From: a virus
Direction: 5' to 3' (one strand)
Virus record (IMG/VR): IMGVR_UViG_3300030389_001201
Span: 1 to 26,401 of that record
DNA length: 26,401 bases
Positions 16,854-23,014 of the stretch are shown here, in pieces. The position numbers were made by a program, and so were the translations under genes. The notes below the pieces were generated by a model, which had not been told where the DNA came from, did no database searches, and saw only the letters and a program-made list of their open reading frames with translations. Numbering within the stretch: the stretch's first letter is position 1; every line of letters starts with the position of its first letter.

Positions 16854-17038
16854 TGGAAAATAATACGAGTTGGATTGCATCCGCAAAATATTTTGCACTT
16901 GATGGCGAAAATCAATCAATAATTGTAACGAATTCGGCGGGTTCCATTTTCTCAGTGCCAATCGACGCAGATAACAGACATTATCAAGGTATACTTGCTT
17001 GGGTAGCTGAAGGCAACACGATCGCGGATGCAGATTGA
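16853..17038 (+). CDS. Small protein after fibre gene
   Basis: A 61-aa product (MENNTSWIASAKYFALDGEN...), starting in a TAATG overlap with the fibre stop and ending in a TGATG overlap with the next gene, so coupled on both sides. It contains the phrase SIFSVPIDADNRHYQGILAW, which resembles short proteins often next to tail fibres in marine phages. No membrane segment. Function unknown; a fibre-associated or chaperone role would be a guess from position. Confidence 0.65.
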   Translation: MENNTSWIASAKYFALDGENQSIIVTNSAGSIFSVPIDADNRHYQGILAWVAEGNTIADAD

Positions 17039-17211
17039 TGGCAAAACCAACTGTTACAAGTCTGACAAGTCGCGTGGACAAGCTGGAAGCTGTGAGCGAG
17101 GAACGCTTTCAAGAAACGATCAATCGCATAAAGCGTTTGGAGATGGTAATCGTCGGAACTGGTGGAGCCACGATTGTTCTTTTATTGAACATTGTTATAA
17201 ATGGATCATAG
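17038..17211 (+). CDS. Small membrane protein, XhlA/holin-accessory-like
   Basis: A 57-aa product (MAKPTVTSLTSRVDKLEAVS...) that starts in the TGATG overlap. Residues about 8-36 form a coiled coil (VDKLEAVSEERFQETINRIK), followed by one membrane span (MVIVGTGGATIVLLLNIVI). Coiled coil plus a single C-terminal span is the plan of XhlA-type proteins that assist holins. It heads the lysis cassette, which supports that reading. Sequence identity to XhlA is not evident by eye. Confidence 0.65.
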   Translation: MAKPTVTSLTSRVDKLEAVSEERFQETINRIKRLEMVIVGTGGATIVLLLNIVINGS

Positions 17212-17223
17212 TCAGGCTCTTAC

Positions 17224-17691
17224 ATGGAACCAATCAGCACAGCACTAACAGGCATTGCTCTGGTGCAGAAGTCTGTCGGTTTCATAAAGAGCCAAATTGC
17301 CACTGCAAATGACATCAAGGACATCGCGGATGCTTTGGATGGTCTGTTTGCTGGCGAAAAACAAATACAACAAGAACGATTTTCAGACAAATCAATGCTG
17401 GGTCAAACTAAGGACGCAGCTAACAAGGTCATCGACGCGAAACTCGCCAAAGAAGCGATGGATGAGATGAGAATACTCATTAACCATCGTTTTGGACATG
17501 GCACGTTTCAGCAGATTATTGCAGAGCGCAATAAGCAAATACGCGAAGAAAAAGAACGGATTGCCGAAGCAAAGCGTATCGCTCGAAAAAGAGCGCAAGA
17601 ACGCAAAGAAGTGATAATGATACTAGCATCAATCGCTGGTGGACTTGGGCTGTTCTTTCTATTTCTGTTTATTTATTTATCGACATCGTAG
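17224..17691 (+). CDS. Coiled-coil protein with C-terminal membrane anchor
   Basis: A 155-aa protein. The N-terminal part (MEPISTALTGIALVQKSVGF) is amphipathic, the middle is strongly charged and helical (IAERNKQIREEKERIAEAKR and IARKRAQERKE), and residues about 130-153 form one membrane span (MILASIAGGLGLFFLFLFIY). Proteins of this plan occur near tail and lysis genes in marine phages without known function. It could be a membrane-tethered lysis or spanin-like component, but no lipobox or second spanin partner is visible. The ribosome binding site is weak. Confidence 0.7.
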   Translation: MEPISTALTGIALVQKSVGFIKSQIATANDIKDIADALDGLFAGEKQIQQERFSDKSMLGQTKDAANKVIDAKLAKEAMDEMRILINHRFGHGTFQQIIAERNKQIREEKERIAEAKRIARKRAQERKEVIMILASIAGGLGLFFLFLFIYLSTS

Positions 17692-17700
17692 GAGTTAAAT

Positions 17701-18084
17701 ATGTGGGCTAATCTAGTAACACCACTGGCGGGTATAGTCGGCAACTATATGGAAAGCCGGGCGGCTGTATCTAAGGCGAAGGTGCAAGCCAAGGTCGCCA
17801 AGGTAGAAGCAGACGCGGAAATATCGAAGCGAGTGGCTGCTGGCGAGATAGACATCCAAAAGTCGCAAGCTGATGCCACGGACGGATCGTGGAAGGACGA
17901 ATTTTTCAGCGTAATTTTCGGGCTCTGGTTCCTCGGAAACTTCGCGCCGTTTTTGGATGATTATTATGACCATGCGTATGAAAGACTTAACGCAGCACCT
18001 GATTGGCTGACTTACACATTCATGTCTATTGTGGCTGCATCGTTTGGATTCAAGTCTATCGGGATGATACGCGGAAAAAAGTGA
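17701..18084 (+). CDS. Putative holin
   Basis: A 127-aa membrane protein with a strong TAGGAG site. The N-terminal 55 residues are helical and charged (SRAAVSKAKVQAKVAKVEAD). GSWKDE then introduces two hydrophobic segments, about residues 66-85 (FFSVIFGLWFLGNFAPFL) and 100-120 (WLTYTFMSIVAASFGF), and the end is basic (RGKK). The layout is like holins encoded next to endolysins in alphaproteobacterial phages. It directly precedes the peptidase gene with a GTGA start-stop overlap, which supports a holin-endolysin pair. Confidence 0.65.
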   Translation: MWANLVTPLAGIVGNYMESRAAVSKAKVQAKVAKVEADAEISKRVAAGEIDIQKSQADATDGSWKDEFFSVIFGLWFLGNFAPFLDDYYDHAYERLNAAPDWLTYTFMSIVAASFGFKSIGMIRGKK

Positions 18085-18563
18085 GTTCTCCCGTTATGGC
18101 AAACATACAATTAACAGAACACTTTTCATTGCGGGAGATGACCAAGAGCCAAACAGCCATGCGGCGTGGGATTGATAACACGCCAACTGACGAACATCTG
18201 GAAGCATTGACATCTTTATGCACAAACATCCTTGAGCCTATCCGCAAGCACTTTGGCGTTCCGGTGTTAGTCAGTAGTGGTTATCGCAGCCCAGAATTAT
18301 GCAGAGAGATTGGCAGTAAATCCACAAGCCAACATGCCAAAGGCGAGGCGGCTGACTTTGAACTAGGTGGTGGCGTAAGCAATTACGACGTCGCCTGGTG
18401 GTGTCGAGAGAACTTGGATTTTGACCAACTGATCCTAGAATATTATACGCCAGACGATCCGAAGTCCGGCTGGGTGCATATTAGTTACAGAGATGATTGC
18501 AAAAACCGCGATCAGGTTCTTACTTACGATGGCGCAAACTACACCATAGGTCTTAGCAAATGA
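18081..18563 (+). CDS. Endolysin, peptidase M15 family
   Basis: A zinc D-Ala-D-Ala-type carboxy/endopeptidase that would cut peptidoglycan at lysis. The zinc-binding pattern is complete: SQHAKGEAAD gives H85 and D92, and GWVHIS gives H133; SSGYRSPELC upstream is also typical. No signal peptide is seen, so export needs the holin. I chose GTG 18081 (160 aa), which overlaps the holin stop and has GGAAA upstream. ATG 18096 (MANIQLTEHFSL) is the other candidate but lacks a clear ribosome binding site. About 160 aa is the usual size for this phage family. Confidence 0.88.
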   Translation: MSSPVMANIQLTEHFSLREMTKSQTAMRRGIDNTPTDEHLEALTSLCTNILEPIRKHFGVPVLVSSGYRSPELCREIGSKSTSQHAKGEAADFELGGGVSNYDVAWWCRENLDFDQLILEYYTPDDPKSGWVHISYRDDCKNRDQVLTYDGANYTIGLSK

Positions 18564-18724
18564 TGACCACTGAAAAAGAGTTTGAGCAACACGCTCAGAT
18601 TATTAGGTCAGAGCAAATGCCGCTTGGCGATATGATGATCCTGTTTCGTGAAGAGCCGAAGTTTGCCGATTGGTATAAGAAGAAATACTTTGCTTCACAG
18701 CCAAAGGCGCAAGCCAACTCTTAA
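18560..18724 (+). CDS. 54-aa protein after the endolysin
   Basis: A short ORF starting ATGATG in the overlap with the endolysin stop (TGA 18561-18563). The product is MMTTEKEFEQHAQIIRSEQM, then PLGDMMILFREEPKFADWYK and KKYFASQPKAQANS. It is charged, soluble and helical, without membrane segment. The tight overlap and the sensible, non-repetitive composition support it as real. Similar short ORFs follow lysis genes in some marine phages. Function unknown. Confidence 0.6.
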   Translation: MMTTEKEFEQHAQIIRSEQMPLGDMMILFREEPKFADWYKKKYFASQPKAQANS

Positions 18725-18726
18725 CC

Positions 18727-18768
18727 AAGGCACTTTCCCACGCCACCCCAAGGCACTTTTCCACGGTA
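18727..18768 (+). repeat. Pair of GGCACTTTCCCACGGTA-type direct repeats
   Basis: AAGGCACTTTCCCACG (18727-18742) and AAGGCACTTTTCCACGGTA (18750-18768) stand 23 bases apart in the gap between lysis and early genes. The same unit appears twice at 25784-25825 with the same 23-base period, and its core CACTTTCCCA once at 7311-7320. The rest of the 115-base gap (18769-18839) holds only a weak promoter-like TTGCAC and the AAGGGA ribosome site for the next gene. Confidence 0.75.
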
Positions 18769-18839
18769 CCAAATTAGGTGTTGCACTTTGTAACGAATAA
18801 CGATAGTTATGAACTGTTACATCAAAAAGGGATATACAG

Positions 18840-19031
18840 ATGGCAAAAGATTATCAGATTTATGAACGCACTGAAGGCAAGTGGGTCATCGGCCACATTG
18901 TCGGTGAAACACCAGACGCTCTTGATCGGGGCATCAGTTATTATCGTGATGTGTACAAATACCACGATGCTGGTCAGCCCGAAAAACTTTCCAGCTTGAC
19001 AGCCGAAGTCAAACGCTTTTACAAAATGTGA
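18840..19031 (+). CDS. Small protein, first gene of early region
   Basis: A 63-aa soluble protein (MAKDYQIYERTEGKWVIGHI...) with AAGGGA 7 bases before its ATG. It is acidic/aromatic and ends VKRFYKM. It follows the repeat pair and may be the first gene of the early transcript. I do not recognise a family. Its phrase GISYYRDVYKYHDAG has no obvious motif. Confidence 0.6.
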   Translation: MAKDYQIYERTEGKWVIGHIVGETPDALDRGISYYRDVYKYHDAGQPEKLSSLTAEVKRFYKM

Positions 19032-19042
19032 CAGGTGGAATT

Positions 19043-19132
19043 ATGAAAATGTTTTTTACAGCAATGATTGAGTTGGTATCGCTGATGGCGGTGCTTGCCG
19101 CGATTATGTTTGTTGGGTTTTTTGTACTGTGA
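19043..19132 (+). CDS. 29-aa single-span membrane peptide
   Basis: A very short ORF with a good CAGGTGG site 5 bases before ATG. The peptide starts MKMFFTAMIELVSLMAVLAA and continues IMFVGFFVL, almost wholly one membrane span. It lies between two accepted genes with short gaps. Such micropeptides occur in phage early regions, but the call rests on the ribosome site and hydrophobic pattern only. Confidence 0.45.
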   Translation: MKMFFTAMIELVSLMAVLAAIMFVGFFVL

Positions 19133-19154
19133 AACCCAAACTGACAATTTAGAA

Positions 19155-20645
19155 ATGAGCAAACAAATGACACAGAATTTCGGAACAGCAAAGCAAATAA
19201 CTACATTACGCGAAGCGCAAGGTCGTGTAGACAGCAGCGCAAAAACTTATCCAGCCCTGGTTGGAGAAAACTTGGGACATACGACACTCAAGTTTTCATT
19301 GCCTATAACTCAGGTGCTACAAATGGCGAAGGTCGCAAATCATCAAAACATCAGCAATATTGTGTCGTTGCAAAACGAATACGAAGCGCAACGCAATCTT
19401 ATGGTTAATCACGCTAAAAAATTAGCGCAATATACACTGATGGGTTTAGTAAAGTCGGAAATCCAAAGCCATGAAAAAACAAAAGGGAAGGTTTCTTTGG
19501 CGGTACATGAACTGCAAAACAATTTAGGAAAGCCAGCCTATACGTCTTTACAGCCAATGGTGACAAACATTAGAGCCTGTGAAATGGGTGGCGGTGACAT
19601 ACCCGCTGTCGATGTAGGACATAAGTATGGGCAAACAACAGGCATTTACAATGTTACGCTTTCCAATAAACACGTTTTATGGGTTGTGGATGGGCAGCAT
19701 CGCTTAGAAGGTTTTAGGATGGTCTTGGAATTTCTCAAACAAGTCTTGAGAACTTGCAGATACCCGAAACAGGCTGATTTTAAATTGTACGCTCCTAATG
19801 GCCTTAATAATAATCAAATGATATCGGAAGAAATACTTGAGTTCTGGGAAGCTGTATATGATTGGGCGATGCACAGAGCAACCGTTTCCGTTGAGTGTCA
19901 TCTAGGTTTGAACAAACATGAAGAACAACAATTATTCTTTGACTTAAACTCTAAAGGTAAAAAAGTAGAAACAGGGCTGGCTTTTGAGTTTGACCACACT
20001 GACCCAATCAATAAAGCGGTTAAGGATATAGTTATTCCAATACTGCCGTTTGTCCCTAATCTACGGGACAAGAACGCCTTTAATTTTGGTGATGATGGGA
20101 GATTGACCAGGAGAGAGGTCAATAAAATTACGCAAATCCTTTGTCTTGGCAAACAAAACAGGCATGTTACGCCTAGCGAAGTTCAAGAAAAAGAGCAGTT
20201 GATCACGTCTTTCTGGCAGACAATAATTTCGATTAAAGATTTTGGCCAACCATGTTGGCGAGAGAAATCGGTTGCTGCTCAGTCCGTGACGCTGAAAGCT
20301 GTTGCCTTCACCATTCATCGGCTTGTTTATGGGCAAAACAGTTTGCCGCGAGAAGAAGCCATCAAATGCACACAAAAAATCTTTGAGGCTATCCGTTCTA
20401 ATTTATTGAGTTTTTCGTTCGATAACCCAATTTGGAGTTCAATTCTGGTTGAAAAAGCAGAGAGAGAAAAGAAACTAAAGGGCATCAGTAAGTTTGTACA
20501 GATCAACGATGAAATGGTGCAAACCTATGGGGCTGTGGATTTAAAAACAGGCAAGGTGCGTTTTGGTAATAGACATAACGACATCATGTTGTATTTGGGT
20601 GATGCGATTTCGTGGCAACTTTCGTTGCCGCCAAGGAAGGCTTAA
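19155..20645 (+). CDS. DGQHR-domain (DndB-like) protein
   Basis: A 496-aa protein carrying the exact DGQHR motif (residues 179-183, in LWVVDGQHRLEGFRMVLEF). A second family signature follows about 85 residues later: EEQQLFFDLNSKGKKVETGL. DGQHR proteins include DndB, a regulator of DNA phosphorothioation operons, and DpdB of 7-deazaguanine systems. No dndA/C/D/E or dpd genes are in this window, so the protein stands alone. A role against or alongside a host DNA-modification defence is possible but is inference. The start is uncertain: ATG 19155 and ATG 19167 both lack a clear ribosome site. Confidence 0.8.
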   Translation: MSKQMTQNFGTAKQITTLREAQGRVDSSAKTYPALVGENLGHTTLKFSLPITQVLQMAKVANHQNISNIVSLQNEYEAQRNLMVNHAKKLAQYTLMGLVKSEIQSHEKTKGKVSLAVHELQNNLGKPAYTSLQPMVTNIRACEMGGGDIPAVDVGHKYGQTTGIYNVTLSNKHVLWVVDGQHRLEGFRMVLEFLKQVLRTCRYPKQADFKLYAPNGLNNNQMISEEILEFWEAVYDWAMHRATVSVECHLGLNKHEEQQLFFDLNSKGKKVETGLAFEFDHTDPINKAVKDIVIPILPFVPNLRDKNAFNFGDDGRLTRREVNKITQILCLGKQNRHVTPSEVQEKEQLITSFWQTIISIKDFGQPCWREKSVAAQSVTLKAVAFTIHRLVYGQNSLPREEAIKCTQKIFEAIRSNLLSFSFDNPIWSSILVEKAEREKKLKGISKFVQINDEMVQTYGAVDLKTGKVRFGNRHNDIMLYLGDAISWQLSLPPRKA

Positions 20646-20855
20646 ATGTCCGAAAACTATAACCAGCCACTGTCTTATATCCGACCTACGCCCGAAAAAG
20701 ACTTTCCGGCTGAGTTGGTAGTGCGCCGCCCAAATGATACGGATGTCGTTTGTGTGTTGGTCACGCGCAATGCACTGATGAACCTGATCGACGATGCAGT
20801 TAAACTGGTTAGGGTGTTTGACAGTCAACAGGAGCGAAAGACCAATGGCAAATAG
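20646..20855 (+). CDS. Small early protein
   Basis: A 69-aa soluble protein (MSENYNQPLSYIRPTPEKDF...) whose ATG follows AAGGAAGG and lies directly after the stop of the DGQHR gene. The C-terminal half (ALMNLIDDAVKLVRVFDSQQ) is a probable helix. No family recognised. Its end overlaps the next gene by 11 bases, suggesting co-translation. Confidence 0.65.
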   Translation: MSENYNQPLSYIRPTPEKDFPAELVVRRPNDTDVVCVLVTRNALMNLIDDAVKLVRVFDSQQERKTNGK

Positions 20856-21033
20856 ACCGGATAAATATGCAGGGCTTTCTGACAGAGAGGCGTTCATCGA
20901 AATACAGTTGGATTTGCAACAGACTGTCAAAATGATACGCCAACAAAGGCAAGGAATTGCGGACAAAGAACTTCTTGAATATGTAAGGCTGAAGCTAGAA
21001 GCCATGACAGGGGGATTACCAGATGACACTTGA
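20845..21033 (+). CDS. Small helical early protein
   Basis: A 62-aa protein from ATG 20845, behind AGGAG (about 20830). It begins MANRPDKYAGLSDREAFIEI and continues QLDLQQTVKMIRQQRQG, almost entirely helical and charged. A longer reading from 20794 would lie deep in the previous gene and lacks a good ribosome site. Its end overlaps the HTH gene by 11 bases. Function unknown. Confidence 0.65.
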   Translation: MANRPDKYAGLSDREAFIEIQLDLQQTVKMIRQQRQGIADKELLEYVRLKLEAMTGGLPDDT

Positions 21034-21211
21034 ACGCTGGATGAGAATTAAAGGTTACACGGACGGGCAGTTTGCGGAGTTGATTGGCATGAGCCGTGTC
21101 GCTGTTAATCTGTATCGCAATGGGTTGCGGATGCCGCGCCCGGCCGTAATGGAAAAGATCACCGATGCAACGGCTGGACAAGTGAAGCCCAATGACTTCT
21201 ATAAAAAATGA
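21023..21211 (+). CDS. Cro-like HTH regulator
   Basis: A 62-aa protein that is little more than one XRE-type helix-turn-helix: GYTDGQFAELIGMSRVAVNL, then YRNGLRMPRPAVMEKITDAT. The size and shape are those of Cro-type repressors. It has AGGGGG upstream and overlaps both neighbours. It is the only clear DNA-binding regulator in the window. The palindrome at 24918-24962 or the CACTTTCCCA repeats are possible targets, but nothing in the sequence ties it to either. No CI-like partner or integrase is present. Confidence 0.8.
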   Translation: MTLERWMRIKGYTDGQFAELIGMSRVAVNLYRNGLRMPRPAVMEKITDATAGQVKPNDFYKK

Positions 21212-21560
21212 TATTCACTATTTCATGTTGCCAACACCCCCATCCGTCAATCGATTGTGGCGTATATCGGGCAAGCGGATGCACAAATCAAAGGTCTATG
21301 TGGATTGGTTGGCAGACTGCCATTACTCGCTGCGGGGCATACATAGGCCGAATATTGACTATGCGTTCAACATCGAAATCATTGTCGGGCGACCAAGTAA
21401 ACGCCGCATGGACATCGACAACCGGGCAAAAGCTGTCATGGATGCGTTGCAAGAGTTGAGGATCATTGCAGATGACTGTCTGGCGAACAGGGTGACGATG
21501 ATGTGGTCATTGGAGATTGAGTGGTGCGAGATCACCATAACCAGGGCAGAGGTGCATTGA
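21192..21560 (+). CDS. RusA-family Holliday junction resolvase
   Basis: An endonuclease resolving branched DNA during phage replication and recombination. The N-terminus LPTPPSVNRLWR is the standard RusA opening. The catalytic block SKRRMDIDNRAKAVMDAL carries D74, D76 and N77 (122-aa numbering), and a further acidic pair follows in IIADDCLA. Length is typical. ATG 21192 (122 aa) and ATG 21225 (111 aa, MLPTPPSVNRL) are both possible; neither has a strong ribosome site, and the second gives the more usual N-terminus. It ends with an overlap into the nuclease gene. Confidence 0.92.
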   Translation: MTSIKNDIHYFMLPTPPSVNRLWRISGKRMHKSKVYVDWLADCHYSLRGIHRPNIDYAFNIEIIVGRPSKRRMDIDNRAKAVMDALQELRIIADDCLANRVTMMWSLEIEWCEITITRAEVH

Positions 21561-22321
21561 TGCCTAAGAAGATGAAAGCATTAAGCACATCGGGCGTAAA
21601 TATGTTTCGCGCTGATCCGGCAAGATGGTGGCTGACTTATGTCGCGGGTATTAGGGGCGGCACAAATACAAACATGGCGCGTGGCTTGGCAACCGAAACT
21701 GGTTACGATTTTATCTGGCAAAACGAGTTTAGCACAGAGCAAGAAGCCATCGACGCGGCTATCAAGAAGTTTAACGCCGATACGATGTTTGAGGGCGTAG
21801 GTGAGAAGCGCGACAAGGAACGCGAACACATTGCAGGGTTTGTTGAGCAGACCATAGAAGCATTGAAGCCGTATGGTTTTCCGACTAGCGATCAGACGTG
21901 GCACGAAGCAGAGATGGATGATGTGCCGTTCAAGGTAACAGGGCGCGATGATTATTGCTTCAAGCCGCATGGTGACGATCCGCGTCCGATCTGCTTGGAC
22001 TTGAAAACGACACACCGCGTACCAAGCGAAATGTCTGCGCCACACAAGCGTCAGATGTCGCTTTATCAGTTCTTCCGGCCTGATCATCGTATATTAATCT
22101 GTTATGTCAGCACGAAGAAACACGCCATCTATGAACTAGACCCGGCTGAAGCCGTGGACATTAACAAAGAATTTGTTATTGCAGCGCAAGCCATTGAGCG
22201 ATTGCTCACGACTTTCGATGATCCTATGGATATCGCAAAGCTGTTTGCGCCCGACTATTCCAGTTTCTACTGGGATGACCCCATAGTGCGCGCAGAAGCC
22301 AAGCGGATATGGGGATATTAA
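21560..22321 (+). CDS. PD-(D/E)XK nuclease (RecB/Cas4-like)
   Basis: A 253-aa protein from ATG 21560, which overlaps the RusA stop (TGATG) and has AGAGG upstream. The nuclease core is clear: HEAEMDD, GRDD (D130/D131), ICLDLKTT (D147-x-K149), then QMSLY (Q165-x3-Y169), the RecB-type order. No cysteine cluster typical of the Cas4 iron-sulphur site is visible. It lies directly before the SSB-like gene, so it probably acts as a DNA end-processing exonuclease in recombination, by analogy with exonuclease/annealing-protein pairs in other phages. Confidence 0.85.
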   Translation: MPKKMKALSTSGVNMFRADPARWWLTYVAGIRGGTNTNMARGLATETGYDFIWQNEFSTEQEAIDAAIKKFNADTMFEGVGEKRDKEREHIAGFVEQTIEALKPYGFPTSDQTWHEAEMDDVPFKVTGRDDYCFKPHGDDPRPICLDLKTTHRVPSEMSAPHKRQMSLYQFFRPDHRILICYVSTKKHAIYELDPAEAVDINKEFVIAAQAIERLLTTFDDPMDIAKLFAPDYSSFYWDDPIVRAEAKRIWGY

Positions 22322-22346
22322 TGGTGGCTTATAAAGGAACTAAAAA

Positions 22347-22946
22347 ATGGCAATAAATTTTGACATTGGTGCAGCAAGCACGTTTGAACATTATATCAAC
22401 TACAAAGCCGGAAATGGCACATGGGAGATGTCAACGGACGACATGAATGTCTCATTCAATTTCACCAAAGTTGTGTTCGATCTGAATACCATGGAAATGG
22501 GTTGGCAGTTATGGCCTAAAGGCGGCAGTCCGATCTGGCAAATGGACACAAGCGCAGAGGAAGCGTTGCCCAAGCCAGATGCCGATTGGAAACGAGGCTT
22601 CAAGGTTCGCGTTTTTTCCAAGGCGTTGTTCGGCGATTACCCTGTAAGGCTATTTTCATGCGCCAACAAAGGTGGCATGGATGGCATGAAGAAACTATGG
22701 ATGGAATACGACAAGTCCAAGCAACCGGGGAAGCTGCCAGTGGTGGCGTTCAACGGCGCGACCAAAATTAACGTGGGAGAGGGTTCGACTTGCGTACCTG
22801 ATCTGGTTATTGATAAATGGATAGACGCGCCACAAGAGTTGCTCGATGCGGTTCTAGGCGTGGAAGAGGTTGCGGTATTACCTTCCAGTGCCGCAGCATC
22901 CTTGCCTGACGGGGCGGGGGACAGTGATGAAGAAGATGAATTCTAA
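22347..22946 (+). CDS. Probable single-stranded DNA-binding protein
   Basis: A 199-aa protein with an AAAGGAAC site. The first 160 residues are beta-rich with many aromatics (GWQLWPKGGSPIWQM, GFKVRVFSKALFGDYPVRLF), consistent with an OB-like fold. The C-terminus is disordered and acidic, ending DGAGDSDEEDEF: a phenylalanine after an acidic run is the tip of T7 gp2.5 and of bacterial SSB. Its place between a nuclease and the PrimPol-helicase supports an ssDNA-binding role. No family assignment by eye, so the function is an inference from composition, tail and context. Confidence 0.6.
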   Translation: MAINFDIGAASTFEHYINYKAGNGTWEMSTDDMNVSFNFTKVVFDLNTMEMGWQLWPKGGSPIWQMDTSAEEALPKPDADWKRGFKVRVFSKALFGDYPVRLFSCANKGGMDGMKKLWMEYDKSKQPGKLPVVAFNGATKINVGEGSTCVPDLVIDKWIDAPQELLDAVLGVEEVAVLPSSAAASLPDGAGDSDEEDEF

Positions 22947-22959
22947 TCACTGATAGGCC

Positions 22960-22994
22960 GTGGGCGGTGAGTTTATCCCTTACTTGCCGCCCAC
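22960..22994 (+). terminator. Strong hairpin between SSB-like and PrimPol genes
   Basis: GTGGGCGGTGAG (22960-22971) pairs with CTTGCCGCCCAC (22983-22994): 12 pairs, two of them G-U, with an 11-base loop. It starts 13 bases after the SSB-like stop. A-rich sequence, not a T-run, follows on the + strand, so it is not a standard intrinsic terminator. It lies 7 bases before the AGGGA site of the PrimPol gene, so control of translation or protection of the upstream mRNA end are alternatives. Confidence 0.5.
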
Positions 22995-23014
22995 AAACCA
23001 AAGGGAATAAGGTG

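Noticed and set aside
18781-18813. TTGCAC and TATGAA as a sigma70 promoter before the early genes
   Set aside because: Spacing of 21 bases is too long and the alternative -10 matches are poor; not supported enough to list.
20614-20629. GGCAAC-TTTC-GTTGCC hairpin near the end of the DGQHR gene
   Set aside because: Short stem inside coding sequence without a T-run; likely chance, though it could slightly affect the 3' end.
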